Assembly (NCBI GenBank): GCA_021776335.1
Contig: JAJFGB010000004.1
Span: forward strand, 349,221-413,220
Length of the DNA stretch: 64,000 nt
Direction of reading: 5' to 3'
Source of the DNA: Hyphococcus sp.
GTDB taxonomy: Bacteria > Pseudomonadota > Alphaproteobacteria > Caulobacterales > Parvularculaceae
In this document: piece by piece, positions 1-9,228 of the stretch
How the letters are laid out: every line of letters begins with the position of its first letter
How positions within the stretch are numbered: position 1 is the first letter of the stretch
Notes under the pieces: generated by a model
What the model saw: only the letters and a program-made list of their open reading frames with translations
What the model was told of the DNA's origin: nothing
Database searches by the model: none
Made by a program: the position numbers and the translations under genes

Positions 1-1401
1 GCGGCGATCATTGCCGGCCTATCGCTGGCCTTTTCATCGACAGCGTTTGCATTGCAGCTGATGAAAGATCGCGGCGAGCTTAATACAAATTACGGTACAC
101 GCGCTTTTTCAATTTTGCTGTTTCAGGATCTGGCGGTGATACCGCTGCTTGCCGCGATTCCTTTTCTTGCAGGCGGCGGCGGTGAGGCGGCAGGCTCGGA
201 AAGCGCCTTGAAAGCAGTAGGTGTCGTTGCTGCGCTGGTCCTGATTGGAAAATTCGGCCTTGATCGTGTTTTTCGCGTTGTGGCGAGTTCAGGTTCGCGT
301 GAAGGTTTTGCCGCAACCGCTCTTCTTGTTGTTGCGCTGACTGCACTCGCCGTCTCCTGGGCAGGGTTATCCATGGCGCTTGGGGCGTTTCTGGCCGGCG
401 TCCTTTTGGCAGAGTCTTCCTATCGGCATCAGATTGAAACTGACATCGAACCCTTTCGCGGTTTGCTGCTGGGCCTCTTTTTCATCTCGATTGGTATGCG
501 TCTGGATCTCGTTGTTATCGCGCAATCCTGGTGGATTGTTCTCGGCGGTGCGCTGGGCCTCGTCTTTGTGAAGTCTGCGCTTTTATATGCGCTGGCGCGG
601 CTTGGCGGCGCCAAGCATGGAGATGCGTTGAACACGGCGGCGGTTTTATCCCAAGGCGGCGAATTTGCTTTTGTTGTTATCAGCCTTGGTGTGAGCGCCC
701 TGTTGTTTACAAATGGACAGGCAACATTGATGTCGGCAATCGTGACGATCTCAATGGCGCTCACGCCATTTATGACGGCGATGGCGCGGCAAATGTCCCA
801 GCAGGTTGAAGATGCGGGCGATGATCTTGAGGGGCCGCATGCAGAACAAGATCATGTGATTATCGTTGGCTTTGGCCGCATGGGACAGATCATATCGCAA
901 GTGCTGAACAGCTCCGGTGTCGTGGTTACAGCAATCGATAACAATGCATCGCACATTCGAAACGCCGAACGGTTCGGGTTCAAGGTTTATTTTGGCGATG
1001 GATCGCGTCTCGATACGCTTTTGACGGCGGGCGCGTTGAACGCCAAGTCTATTATTTTATGCATGGATGACACTGAAGCCGTCAATCATGCTGTTTCAGC
1101 GCTTCGTGAACAGAGCCCAAGCCTGACGATTCTTGTTTGCGCGCATGACCGCTTGCATGAAATTGAACTCCAGCCATTAGGCGCTGATGTGGTTGTCAGG
1201 GAAACAATGGAGTCCAGTCTTTTGGTGGCGCGCGAAGCGCTGTCACGCATGGGCCACGATAGCCGCACGATTGACGATTATGTGCAGCAATTTCGCAAGC
1301 GTGACCGAGAACGCCTGCTCGCGCAGATCGATTCAGGACCAGAAGCAGCTGTTGATCTTCTGCATCAACAATTCAAACCGGCAAGCGACGATGATCATTG
1401 A
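1..1401 (+). CDS. Kef-type K+/H+ antiporter with RCK domain, 5'-truncated by window edge
   Basis: The reading frame is open from base 1, so the true start lies outside the window; 466 residues are visible. The first ~240 residues are hydrophobic, consistent with the transmembrane exchanger core of the CPA2 (KefB/KefC/YbaL) family. A cytoplasmic RCK/TrkA-N nucleotide-binding domain follows, with a Rossmann signature (VIIVGFGRMGQ) near residue 285 and an acidic end of strand 2 (TAIDNN). The family exchanges K+ (or Na+) for H+ across the inner membrane and is gated by nucleotide or glutathione binding to the RCK domain. The C-terminal tail (about 70 residues) is charged. The 3' end overlaps the convergent serine hydrolase gene by 7 bp. 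Family membership is clear; ion specificity and the exact Kef subtype cannot be read from this fragment. Confidence 0.93.
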   Translation, partial: AAIIAGLSLAFSSTAFALQLMKDRGELNTNYGTRAFSILLFQDLAVIPLLAAIPFLAGGGGEAAGSESALKAVGVVAALVLIGKFGLDRVFRVVASSGSREGFAATALLVVALTALAVSWAGLSMALGAFLAGVLLAESSYRHQIETDIEPFRGLLLGLFFISIGMRLDLVVIAQSWWIVLGGALGLVFVKSALLYALARLGGAKHGDALNTAAVLSQGGEFAFVVISLGVSALLFTNGQATLMSAIVTISMALTPFMTAMARQMSQQVEDAGDDLEGPHAEQDHVIIVGFGRMGQIISQVLNSSGVVVTAIDNNASHIRNAERFGFKVYFGDGSRLDTLLTAGALNAKSIILCMDDTEAVNHAVSALREQSPSLTILVCAHDRLHEIELQPLGADVVVRETMESSLLVAREALSRMGHDSRTIDDYVQQFRKRDRERLLAQIDSGPEAAVDLLHQQFKPASDDDH

Positions 1402-2801
1402 TTCAATTGTATTGGCGCTTCGCCAACAGCGTCATAGATTTGTTTGATCAAGGGCGCGACGACCGGCATTGGGCTGCGTCCGCGCGTCATGCCGGTGCGA
1501 ACGATGATCATGCGTTTGGACGGCACGATGAAGACATACTGACCCTCATGGCCGGCCATGCAGTAAACGTTTTCAGGCAAGCCCGGAATGAAGCGTTTGC
1601 GCTCGTTTGCCCCGTCATAATTGAGCCAGAAATGGGCGCCGTACTGACCATCCGACGCTTCTGTGGGCGCTGCGACATAGGCGCCCCAACCTTCAGGAAG
1701 CAAGCGTTCGCCGCCCCATAACCCATCCTGCAGATAAAGCTGGCCGAGACGCGCCCAATCGCGCGCCGTTGCATAAACAAAGGACGAACCGATGAACGTA
1801 CCTGATGCGTCGGGTTCCATGGTGATGCTGGTCGCGCCGATGGGCTCGAAGAGGGCGCCTCGTGCGAACTGATGATAATCGACACCGGTTTCACTCAAGA
1901 CCTGTCGTAAAGTACGTGAGATCAGATTGGTGGTGCCGCTCGAATAATACCAGACTTCTCCGGGCGGATGGTCGGCGCTTTTCTTTGCCGCAACGGCGCC
2001 AGAATCGGCGGCTTCAAAAAGCATCCTGTTCACATCGGAGCGCGGGTTGGCGTAGTCTTCTTTGAACGCCAAACCGCTCTGCATGCGTAAAAGATCGTTC
2101 CAGGTAATGCCCGCCAGATTGGCATTGGTTTGCCATTCAGAAACGGGCGCCGGATCGTCAATATTAATATGTCCGCGCAAAGCGGCTGCCCCCACCAATG
2201 TTGCTGTCACGCTTTTTGCTGCGGACCAACTCAGGAAAGGCGTCTCTTTTGAGAAACCATCGGCGTAACGTTCGTCAACGATTTTGCCGTCGACAATTAC
2301 GACGACTGAACGATGGTTGGCGTCGTTTGTTTCAAAAGCGGTGTTTAGAGCAAAATCCAACGCGCCGTAATCGACATGGTGGAGCGCAGAACCAGAGGTC
2401 GGCGGCGCTTCCTCCCACATGCCGTTGACGCCGGGCGCCGCTGGTGCAGGAAGGGACAGAACGCGGCCGGCATTCGCCAGCGTGCAGCCATAACCCTCGC
2501 GATAAATGGCTTGCGCGCGCCCAAAACCAAAGGGACCGGCGGCACGGACTGTTTTCTTGGCCGTATCCACATGAACGGCGATTTTTTCCATCATAGCGGC
2601 GATGCCGGCAAACTCAGAACTGATCACCGTTTCAACTTCGCGTTGGGCGAGGAAGATTTCCGAGCAGGCGATCTTCGCTTTATATCCGGCGCCGATGCGC
2701 GCAAGTCGGTCTGCCTTCACGCCAAAAGCAACAATCGCCGCCGTCGCCACGACGCCGGCCGCCAAAAGGGCCAATTGAAAGATTTTTAAATTTGTCATCA
2801 T
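1395..2801 (-). CDS. Serine hydrolase, class C beta-lactamase-like fold, membrane-anchored
   Basis: This 468-residue protein begins with a hydrophobic anchor (residues ~7-28), so the catalytic domain is probably periplasmic. The nucleophile motif SxxK is visible as S193-A-A-K196, and a Y-S-S triad (WYYSSGTTN) occupies the place of the usual YxN motif. These mark the beta-lactamase/DD-peptidase/esterase family (AmpC, EstB, PbpX-like). Substrates in this family range from peptidoglycan peptides to esters, and the sequence does not decide between them. The N-terminal ~130 residues before the catalytic domain are not recognised. The gene converges on the Kef antiporter with a 7-bp tail overlap. 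Beta-lactam resistance should not be inferred from this family alone. Confidence 0.85.
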   Translation of the reverse strand: MMTNLKIFQLALLAAGVVATAAIVAFGVKADRLARIGAGYKAKIACSEIFLAQREVETVISSEFAGIAAMMEKIAVHVDTAKKTVRAAGPFGFGRAQAIYREGYGCTLANAGRVLSLPAPAAPGVNGMWEEAPPTSGSALHHVDYGALDFALNTAFETNDANHRSVVVIVDGKIVDERYADGFSKETPFLSWSAAKSVTATLVGAAALRGHINIDDPAPVSEWQTNANLAGITWNDLLRMQSGLAFKEDYANPRSDVNRMLFEAADSGAVAAKKSADHPPGEVWYYSSGTTNLISRTLRQVLSETGVDYHQFARGALFEPIGATSITMEPDASGTFIGSSFVYATARDWARLGQLYLQDGLWGGERLLPEGWGAYVAAPTEASDGQYGAHFWLNYDGANERKRFIPGLPENVYCMAGHEGQYVFIVPSKRMIIVRTGMTRGRSPMPVVAPLIKQIYDAVGEAPIQLNQ

Positions 2802-2877
2802 GCGACCCTAGCGACAATCACAGTCCTCTGCGATGCGAAATATCAGTCCGCGCTGAAGGCTGTGCAATCTTCTGGCG

Positions 2878-3918
2878 CTAGTCCAGCGGCGACGGCATTT
2901 TTTCGGGGAGCGTCGTCGCAAGCATGAGCTGCATTGCCCAATTTTCGATCATTGTGAGCTCTTCGTTATGCCTGGCGACAAGGTCAGCCTCATCTTTGGC
3001 ACGGGCGGCGGCGTCGTAGCGCTCATCGCCAAATTTTGCATTTTTTTTGAAAACAGATCCCGTTGCCATCGCCTTAATGGCAGCGTCATCGGCGCCAAGG
3101 GCAAGGTGTGTATTTGCCGCCAGCAATGTTTCGGCCGGATGGTCCAGCAATCGGCGAAAACCAAGTGAACGCAAATTATCGCTGCCTGGCGCGGACAATA
3201 GCCGGGCAAACATCTCCATCTGATGGCGCCAGACAAGTGCTGCAATTTGAAGATCGGTGAGGCCGAGTGCTTGGCGTTCAGGAATGGCGCTGACGCCTTC
3301 ACGATCAAGCGCAAAAATTGTGTATTGCTTTCTAACAAATGCTTTGCAGGCCTCGCCTTTTTTTAGAACCGAAACGAGAAACCCTCTAAGGTCGCCGTTG
3401 AGAAAAATAATGCGCGCATCACTTGTCGCCATGATCGGCGCCAAATTGTTTGCTGTATTGGTGACTTTGATCACGACCCGCTCGTTTTCCTGATGCGGTC
3501 GCGCGAGCAGACCAAGGATAAGGTCTCGCGTCTGATCGAGGTCTCGCCGTGCGGGCTCGTTCTTTGCCATGCGATAGGCGTTGGCGAGGCCCATCAGGAT
3601 ATCAGGTTCTTTGAGCGCGAGAATTTGGCCGGGAATGTCGAGCGCGCGCGCCATCAATGTAGAACAGCAAAATGCTGTATGGAAAATGAAGGCTGGCCCA
3701 TGGAGGGGTTTTTTTGCCAGGCCCGCGAGTACGTCGATTGGCGCCGACGCCGTCGCCTTGACCGATCCGGCCATGCGGCCGTCCAAAAAAGCCTCGTGCG
3801 CAAGCCCTGCGCGATCAATCCGCGCGAACTCAATATTGCGCCGCTCCAGATCCAGCGCGTGTGGAAACCACGCCGGATCAGCGGCCAGGTTCTCCGGGGT
3901 TATTGACGCCTTGTTCAT
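2878..3918 (-). CDS. Sulfotransferase-like P-loop protein of unknown substrate
   Basis: The 346-residue protein has no signal peptide. A segment near residues 75-90 ([15 protein letters not shown]) resembles the 5'-phosphosulfate-binding loop of bacterial sulfotransferase-like proteins, and a later hydrophobic strand followed by [15 protein letters not shown] could be the 3'-phosphate-binding region. Proteins of this type are often annotated as hypothetical or sulfotransferase family. The gene stands alone on the minus strand between the serine hydrolase and the divergent CoA-transferase operon, so context gives no substrate. The canonical PSB loop residues (a basic residue in the loop) are not obvious, so activity is uncertain. 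Confidence 0.5.
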   Translation of the reverse strand: MNKASITPENLAADPAWFPHALDLERRNIEFARIDRAGLAHEAFLDGRMAGSVKATASAPIDVLAGLAKKPLHGPAFIFHTAFCCSTLMARALDIPGQILALKEPDILMGLANAYRMAKNEPARRDLDQTRDLILGLLARPHQENERVVIKVTNTANNLAPIMATSDARIIFLNGDLRGFLVSVLKKGEACKAFVRKQYTIFALDREGVSAIPERQALGLTDLQIAALVWRHQMEMFARLLSAPGSDNLRSLGFRRLLDHPAETLLAANTHLALGADDAAIKAMATGSVFKKNAKFGDERYDAAARAKDEADLVARHNEELTMIENWAMQLMLATTLPEKMPSPLD

Positions 3919-3984
3919 GGTTCGTGTTGTGGACGCTTCGGCGCTTTTGCGCTAGTCGACGGGTTGGATAGCGGAGGTTTTTCC

Positions 3985-4689
3985 ATGAAGAAAGTTTATA
4001 GCGACGCCGCGTCGGCGCTGGATGGCCTGACCTTTGACGGCATGACTGTGATGTCGGGCGGATTTGGGCTGTGCGGCATTGCCGAAAATCTCATTGTTGC
4101 GCTGCGTGATAGCGGCGCCAAAGACATCACCGTCATCTCCAACAATGCAGGCGTGGACGACTTTGGTCTCGGCCTGCTTTTGCAGACCCGTCAGATCAAA
4201 AAAATGGTCAGCTCTTATGTTGGTGAAAACAAGGAGTTTGAGCGTCAGTATCTTTCCGGTGAGCTGGAACTGGAATTCAATCCACAAGGAACGCTTGCCG
4301 AGCGTTGCCGCGCGGGCGGCGCCGGTATTCCGGGGTTTTACACCAAAACCGGTGTTGGAACGCTTATAGCCGAAGGCAAGGAGCACAAGGAATTCGGTGG
4401 TGAAACCTACATTCTCGAAACTGGGCTGGTGGCGGATGTTTCGATAATCAAAGCCTGGAAGGGCGATGAGCAGGGCAATCTGATTTACCGCAAAACAGCA
4501 CGCAACTTTAATCCGATGATGGCGACGGCGGGTAAAATGACGATTGCCGAAGTTGAAGAAATTGTACCATTGGGAACGCTCGATCCCGATTGCATCCATA
4601 CGCCCGGCATTTTTGTTCAACGCATTATTAAGGGCGAACACGAAAAGCGTGTGGAACAACGGACAATTCGGCAAAGGGAGAATGCATAA
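3985..4689 (+). CDS. scoA: 3-oxoacid CoA-transferase subunit A
   Basis: The protein (234 residues from the chosen start) carries the family I CoA-transferase alpha-subunit signature GGFGLCGI near residue 25. With subunit B it transfers CoA from succinyl-CoA to acetoacetate, feeding ketone bodies or acetoacetate into acetyl-CoA. The ATG at 3985 is preferred over the in-frame start at 3964 because a GGAGG ribosome-binding site lies at 3973-3977 with 7-bp spacing. The stop overlaps the next gene's start in a TAATG junction, implying translational coupling. The length is normal for the family. Acetoacetate specificity is inferred from overall similarity to ScoA/AtoD. Confidence 0.93.
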   Translation: MKKVYSDAASALDGLTFDGMTVMSGGFGLCGIAENLIVALRDSGAKDITVISNNAGVDDFGLGLLLQTRQIKKMVSSYVGENKEFERQYLSGELELEFNPQGTLAERCRAGGAGIPGFYTKTGVGTLIAEGKEHKEFGGETYILETGLVADVSIIKAWKGDEQGNLIYRKTARNFNPMMATAGKMTIAEVEEIVPLGTLDPDCIHTPGIFVQRIIKGEHEKRVEQRTIRQRENA

Positions 4690-5327
4690 TGCCCTGGGAT
4701 CGCAATCAGATGTCTGAAAGGGCGGCGAAGGAGCTGCAAGACGGTTTTTATGTCAACCTTGGCATTGGTATTCCGACGCTTGTCGCTAATTATATTCCTG
4801 CCGGCGTCGACGTCACGCTGCAGTCGGAAAACGGTATGCTCGGTATGGGCCCGTTTCCCTATGACGATGAGGTGGATCCGGACCTTATCAATGCCGGAAA
4901 ACAAACAATAACAGAGCTTCGCCGCACATCTTATTTCTCTTCTGCTGATTCATTCGGGATGATTCGTGGCGGGCATATTGATCTTTCTATCCTGGGCGCC
5001 ATGGAGGTTTCCGAAAAGGGTGACCTCGCCAATTGGATGATCCCCGGCAAGATGGTGAAAGGTATGGGCGGGGCGATGGACCTTGTCGCCGGTGTTAAGC
5101 GGGTCATCGTTGTGATGGACCACGCCTCCAAAGCCGGCGCCCCGAAACTTTTGCGTGAGTGCTCTCTGCCGCTAACCGGTCAGCAAGTGGTTGATATGGT
5201 GATTACAAATCTTGGTGTGTTCACAATCGAACGGGGTAAAGGCATGGCCCTGGTCGAACTAGCGCCTGGCGTCAGTGTTGATGACGTCAAGGCGTCAACA
5301 GAAGCCAGTATTGACATTGCAGTTTAG
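4689..5327 (+). CDS. scoB: 3-oxoacid CoA-transferase subunit B
   Basis: This is the beta subunit (212 residues) of the same transferase. The catalytic glutamate sits in the SENG motif (E47, [11 protein letters not shown]), which forms the glutamyl-CoA thioester during catalysis. The start ATG shares one base with the stop codon of scoA. Length and motif placement match ScoB/AtoA. The two genes form a two-gene operon; the convergent HxlR regulator ends only 3 bp away. Whether that regulator controls this operon cannot be told, because its promoter faces the other way. Confidence 0.94.
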   Translation: MPWDRNQMSERAAKELQDGFYVNLGIGIPTLVANYIPAGVDVTLQSENGMLGMGPFPYDDEVDPDLINAGKQTITELRRTSYFSSADSFGMIRGGHIDLSILGAMEVSEKGDLANWMIPGKMVKGMGGAMDLVAGVKRVIVVMDHASKAGAPKLLRECSLPLTGQQVVDMVITNLGVFTIERGKGMALVELAPGVSVDDVKASTEASIDIAV

Positions 5328-5330
5328 CGC

Positions 5331-6053
5331 TTAGAAAGCGGGAGCGAGATCTTTTTCCTGCCGCAGCGCTTCAATCATTTGACCCTTGTGTTTTTCACTG
5401 TGAACGATGCAGCGCAGAAGGTGTGCGATCGCTTTTTCATCGCCGGACAAGGTCATCCGCGATTTCGCTTCGTCCAAAGTCAGTTCTTTTCGAAACGCTT
5501 TCATGATGATGTCGACGTCGGCAGAAAGTTTGGCGACGGCCGGCGTGTCGGCGCCGCGTCGTACGGTCATCTCGCCATTCATATAATAAAGCGTATACGG
5601 AAAATCGTCGATGAAGACATGTGCAACATAATTAAGGTCGTCATCACGGCAAAAAGTCGCAAAAAGCTCGATCGCGAGTGCGACGGAATCCGGTTGCAGG
5701 TTGTCTGAATAAATGCAGTCTCGCGCCGGGGAAGATTCTGGCCGCGCCATAAAATAATCCACCGACCAGCACATCATCGATCGGATCGCCGGCCTGAGCG
5801 CTTCTCCGGTTGGCGACAGGCGGTAGCGACTGCGGGTTTCGGCAGGGTCTGAGGCGGCAATGAGGCCGGCTTCCTCGAGTTCTTTTAGTCTCTTGCTGAG
5901 TAAATTGGCGCCAATGCCAGGCAGTCCTGCCTGGAGGTCGCCAAAGCGCTGCGGCCCCAGGAAAAGGTCTCTGATGATCAACAAGGTCCAGCGCTCGCCG
6001 AGCAAATCCAAGGCATGGGCCAGAATGCAGTCCTGATTATAGGTGCGCGCCAT
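5331..6053 (-). CDS. HxlR family winged-helix transcriptional regulator
   Basis: The N-terminal ~100 residues carry the HxlR winged helix: a conserved cysteine near the N-terminus (NQDC), then ERWTLLIIRDLFLGPQRF and the recognition helix region NLLSKRLKELEEAGLI. A ~120-residue C-terminal extension follows that resembles a small SCP2-like ligand-binding domain, so the protein (240 residues) is about twice the size of minimal HxlR proteins. The ATG at 6053 is preferred because AGAGGA lies 7 bp upstream; an in-frame ATG at 6110 would add 19 residues without a clear ribosome-binding site. The gene reads away from an AT-rich inverted-repeat region at 6158-6200 that may hold its own operator. The inducing ligand is unknown. 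Confidence 0.85.
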   Translation of the reverse strand: MARTYNQDCILAHALDLLGERWTLLIIRDLFLGPQRFGDLQAGLPGIGANLLSKRLKELEEAGLIAASDPAETRSRYRLSPTGEALRPAIRSMMCWSVDYFMARPESSPARDCIYSDNLQPDSVALAIELFATFCRDDDLNYVAHVFIDDFPYTLYYMNGEMTVRRGADTPAVAKLSADVDIIMKAFRKELTLDEAKSRMTLSGDEKAIAHLLRCIVHSEKHKGQMIEALRQEKDLAPAF

Positions 6054-6157
6054 CCGTTTCCTCTGAGGGCCGATTCTCGCCCTTTCTCCATTACTTACTA
6101 CATTTGTCATCGGGCTGTCGTCCTAGAAAAAAATACCCAGACGGTGCAAAAATATAC

Positions 6158-6200
6158 TTGACACTATAAAAATATATAGTAAACCTTATAGTGTAGTCAA
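6158..6200. promoter_or_regulatory. Divergent promoter/operator region with nested inverted repeats
   Basis: An AT-rich stretch between the HxlR gene and a small secreted protein gene. The outer ends are inverted: TTGACACTATAA at the left and TTATAGTGTAGTCAA at the right. Inside, ACTATA and TATAGT form a second inverted pair, giving three copies of an (A)CTATA half-site. A TTGACT -35-like element on the minus strand lies 17 bp before an AT-rich -10-like hexamer, pointing toward hxlR. Autoregulation by HxlR is an inference from location. Confidence 0.5.
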
Positions 6201-6259
6201 TCGGCGTCGATAAAATTTCGCGTCTGGCCGAGCGCAAATTGAACAAGCGGAGCATCCCG

Positions 6260-6538
6260 ATGAACAAGAATATTATCCTGTCTATAGCTTTTGGCGCTGT
6301 TGCAATCACTGCAGCGCCAGCCGGCGCCACAAATTGGAATGAACAAATCGATCTGTGTGCAGCGGCTGTTGACGCCGAAGGTCTTGCCAATATGGGCGAT
6401 TACACAGCCAAATTTGGCGGTGCAGCTGGCTCAAAACGGATCGAAATCAAATTGGTTCCGAATGCTGGCGGCGACACCCTGGTTGCGGAATGCAGAATCC
6501 GTCGCGGCGAAGTCACGTCTGTTGCCCTGAAGGCGTAA
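6260..6538 (+). CDS. Small secreted protein with two cysteines, function unknown
   Basis: This 92-residue product begins with a clear signal peptide (MNKNIILSIAFGAVAITAAPAGA), leaving a mature protein of about 69 residues. The mature part has two cysteines (IDLCAAA and AECRIRRG), which could form a disulfide in the periplasm. The ATG at 6260 has a GGAG element upstream; an alternative start at 6239 adds seven residues. I do not recognise the family. It lies downstream of the inverted-repeat promoter region shared with the HxlR regulator, so the two could be co-regulated. A repeat element and a terminator hairpin follow the gene. Confidence 0.65.
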   Translation: MNKNIILSIAFGAVAITAAPAGATNWNEQIDLCAAAVDAEGLANMGDYTAKFGGAAGSKRIEIKLVPNAGGDTLVAECRIRRGEVTSVALKA

Positions 6539-6550
6539 AAGACGACACCC

Positions 6551-6661
6551 GCGCATTTCCGGAAAAGTGTATTGCGGTTTTCCGACAAGAAATGCGCTCA
6601 GATATTAATCTAAGGCGTTTCCGGACGATAAACCGGGAACCACTTTACCTCGAAAACGCCT
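6551..6661 (+). repeat. Paired-hairpin repeat element, copy 1
   Basis: Two palindromes in tandem: hairpin A at 6551-6597 (arms GCGCATTT / AAATGCGC, inner CGGAAAAGTG and CGGTTTTCCG) and hairpin B at 6613-6661 (arms AGGCGTTT / AAACGCCT enclosing CGGACGATAAACCGGGAACC). The same A-B order occurs in reverse complement at 61309-61420 with high similarity, so this is a dispersed repeat, not only a local terminator. Confidence 0.85.
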
Positions 6662-6680
6662 AGGAACTCCCTGAAACTTG

Positions 6681-6707
6681 GCGCCCGCTGATGCGGGCGC
6701 TTTTTTT
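6681..6707 (+). terminator. Rho-independent terminator
   Basis: A perfect 8-bp stem (GCGCCCGC / GCGGGCGC) with a TGAT loop is followed by seven T residues. It lies downstream of the small secreted protein gene on the plus strand. The T-tract runs into the stop codon of the convergent MBL-fold gene. Confidence 0.9.
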
Positions 6708-7572
6708 ATTTCGCGTTGAGGGACTGATAGGCGGCGCGCGTCATTTTCTCACCGTCAATGAATCTCCAGCTCCATTTTTCGTCGAGATCAGCGAGCGGCT
6801 TCGCTGCGACAACCGCCTCCTCGGTGAGGCCGTCATCAATCAGCGCCTGAACACGCAATCGCACGTCTTTTAGCATTTCAATCGACGCCTGAAGTTCGGT
6901 TTTCGACGACATCGGTCCGTGTCCCGGTATGATTTTCGTATTCGCGTCGACGATCTGATTAGCCGCTTCAAGCGCTGCGATATAACCGTCGAGGCTGCCG
7001 CCACCGCCGACATCGATATAGGGATATCTGCCAGAAAATAAGACGTCGCCCATGTGAACCACGTTAGCACTTCGGAAAAAAACGATGGCGTCGCCGTCTG
7101 TGTGGGCGTTTTCAGGATGGAAAATGTGGATCTCTTGGTCGTTCCGATAGAGGGTCGCCGCTTGAGAAAATGTAATAACCGGCAACGCTGTCGGTTTGGC
7201 GCCATCAGCTGCAGCAAGCCGGGTTCGCACATTGTCATGAGCGATAATCGTCGCCCCTGAGCTGGCAAAGGACTCATTACCGCCGGTGTGGTCGCCATGG
7301 TAATGAGTATTGAGGACATATTCCACGGGCTTGTCGGTGACGGCTGCAATGGCAGCGCGAATCTTGGCGCTAAGGGGGGCAAATTGATCGTCGATGACAA
7401 AGGCGCCGTCTTTGCCGACTGACAGGCCGATATTCCCGCCGGAGCCCTCGAGCATATAAATTCCGTCAACGACAGTCGTTGTCTTGATTTCGACGGTTGA
7501 CCAATCGCGCTGCGCGAGGGCGGGCGCCGCTGCCAAGAGTGTTGTCGCGGCGATTATCAGTTTTTTGATCAT
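6706..7572 (-). CDS. Secreted metallo-beta-lactamase-fold hydrolase
   Basis: The 288-residue protein has a signal peptide (MIKKLIIAATTLLAAAPALAQ) followed by an MBL-fold domain. The zinc-binding motif HxHxDH is present as THYHGDHTGG around residues 90-95 of the processed frame, and later metal-ligand candidates appear at GDVLFSGRYP and IIPGHGP. The family includes class B beta-lactamases, quinoprotein-relay SoxH-like proteins, lactonases and other hydrolases; this one most resembles the periplasmic SoxH/QuiP-like branch, whose substrates are largely unknown. The ATG at 7572 is preferred over an in-frame GTG at 7584 because it begins the signal peptide directly. The 3' end abuts a terminator of the convergent gene. 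Confidence 0.85.
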   Translation of the reverse strand: MIKKLIIAATTLLAAAPALAQRDWSTVEIKTTTVVDGIYMLEGSGGNIGLSVGKDGAFVIDDQFAPLSAKIRAAIAAVTDKPVEYVLNTHYHGDHTGGNESFASSGATIIAHDNVRTRLAAADGAKPTALPVITFSQAATLYRNDQEIHIFHPENAHTDGDAIVFFRSANVVHMGDVLFSGRYPYIDVGGGGSLDGYIAALEAANQIVDANTKIIPGHGPMSSKTELQASIEMLKDVRLRVQALIDDGLTEEAVVAAKPLADLDEKWSWRFIDGEKMTRAAYQSLNAK

Positions 7573-7710
7573 GGATGCACCCACAGGTTGTCGGAATTGG
7601 CCAATTTATCAGCTGGCGCCGTGAATGCAAAATCACGTTCGCGCGCGCTCTGATGTTGCGGTGCAGTGTCCAGCAAGCTAAAGACCGCGGGGATCGTGGA
7701 GTTAAGTGAA

Positions 7711-9072
7711 ATGACCTGGACGCCTGACAGCTGGCTCGCAAAACCAGCGCAGCATTTACCGGCAGATTATCCCGCACCTGAGGCGCTGGCCAGCGTGGAG
7801 CGTGAATTGTCGACCTATCCGCCGCTTGTTTTTGCAGGCGAAGTGCGGACGTTGCGCACTTCGCTCGCCGAGGTAGCTCAGGGCAAAGCCTTCCTGCTCC
7901 AGGGTGGTGATTGCGCAGAAAGCTTTAAGGAATTTCATCCTGACAACATTCGCGATACGTTCCGTGTATTGCTGCAGATGGCTGTTGCCCTGACATTTGG
8001 CGCCGCAATGCCGGTTCTCAAAGTCGGGCGAATTGCCGGGCAATTCGCCAAGCCGCGCAGCTCAGCAACGGAAACAATTGATGGTGAAACCCTGCCGAGT
8101 TATCGGGGCGACAATATCAATGGTATGGAGTTTGACCCCAATGTTCGAACCCCTGACCCACAGCGTTTGTTGAAAGCATATGGTCAGGCGGCAGCGACCC
8201 TGAACTTGATTCGGGCCTTTGCTAGCGGGGGCTACGCAGATCTGCGCAATGTTCATCGCTGGAATCTAGAATTTGTTGCGGGCGGTGCGCAAGTTGATCG
8301 ATATCGTGCGTTGGCGGACAAAATCTCCGAAGCGATTACATTTATGGAAGCGTGCGGCGTTGATGGGCGGGACGTCCGGGCAATCCGTGAAGTTGATTTC
8401 TACACCAGTCATGAAGCGCTGCTCTTGGGCTATGAAGCCGCGATGACGCGCACTGATTCAACGTCCGGAAAATGGTATGATACGTCTGCCCATTTGGTGT
8501 GGATCGGTGATCGAACGCGCCAGCCGGACGGCGCCCATGTCGAGTTCTGCCGAGGCATCGAAAATCCGATCGGGCTAAAATGTGGGCCAAGCCTCAAACC
8601 CGATGAGTTAATTGAGCTTTTGGATGTTTTGGATCCGGAAAACGAGCCCGGGCGAATGGTTCTGATTGCCCGCTTTGGTGCTGGAAACGCCGCCGAGGGG
8701 CTGCCGCCGCTGGTCAGCCGCATCCAGTCAGAGGGCCGCAATGTCGTGTGGTCCTGCGACCCAATGCACGGCAACACCATAAAAGCCAATGGCGGCTTCA
8801 AGACCCGGCGCTTTGATTCTGTGCTTTCCGAAGTTGGGACATTTTTTGACGTTTGTCGGGCCGAGGGCGCTTATCCCGGCGGCGTCCATTTTGAAATGAC
8901 AGGGCAAAATGTCACGGAATGTCTGGGTGGCGCGCAGGAGATTTCCGAAGCTGATTTGTCATCTCGCTATCATACCCATTGCGACCCGAGGCTAAATGCG
9001 AGCCAATCCCTGGAGTTGGCGTTTATTCTGGCGGACCGTTTCAAGGAAACGCGGGCCGGGACAGAGTTTTAG
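7711..9072 (+). CDS. aroG: 3-deoxy-7-phosphoheptulonate (DAHP) synthase, class II
   Basis: This 453-residue enzyme condenses phosphoenolpyruvate and erythrose-4-phosphate, the first step of the shikimate pathway. It starts with the typical class II (plant-type) sequence [14 protein letters not shown] and contains [32 protein letters not shown] and [10 protein letters not shown], all hallmark segments of the family that bind PEP, metal and substrate. The ATG at 7711 is chosen over an in-frame GTG at 7666 because GGAG lies 9 bp upstream and family alignments begin at MTW. Feedback sensitivity cannot be judged. It stands alone, with 156 bp before the next gene. Confidence 0.95.
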   Translation: MTWTPDSWLAKPAQHLPADYPAPEALASVERELSTYPPLVFAGEVRTLRTSLAEVAQGKAFLLQGGDCAESFKEFHPDNIRDTFRVLLQMAVALTFGAAMPVLKVGRIAGQFAKPRSSATETIDGETLPSYRGDNINGMEFDPNVRTPDPQRLLKAYGQAAATLNLIRAFASGGYADLRNVHRWNLEFVAGGAQVDRYRALADKISEAITFMEACGVDGRDVRAIREVDFYTSHEALLLGYEAAMTRTDSTSGKWYDTSAHLVWIGDRTRQPDGAHVEFCRGIENPIGLKCGPSLKPDELIELLDVLDPENEPGRMVLIARFGAGNAAEGLPPLVSRIQSEGRNVVWSCDPMHGNTIKANGGFKTRRFDSVLSEVGTFFDVCRAEGAYPGGVHFEMTGQNVTECLGGAQEISEADLSSRYHTHCDPRLNASQSLELAFILADRFKETRAGTEF

Positions 9073-9228
9073 ACCCATAAGCTATTGAAATAGCGGGAAA
9101 CATTGTTTGAAGCGTTCGGCGGCAGCGGGGCGTTTTCGGCCATGCTCGGCGTGGTGTATGTATGTCCTGCAACAACCTGCATTAATGGGTTGTTCGTTAT
9201 CGGATTGCGTCTCACGGGGAGCATCGCA

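Noticed and set aside
3952..4674. Long open frame on the minus strand opposite scoA
   Set aside because: It is fully antisense to a gene with clear CoA-transferase motifs, shows no domain and has a low-complexity, basic composition typical of a shadow frame.
6551..6661. Considered as a CRISPR fragment or plain double terminator
   Set aside because: There is no regular repeat-spacer spacing, and the same two-hairpin unit recurs inverted 55 kb away, so a dispersed repeat fits better.
9103..9228. N-terminal extension of the Gfo/Idh dehydrogenase
   Set aside because: The added 42 residues precede the Rossmann fold and do not resemble the family; the TTG at 9229 has GGGGAG upstream.
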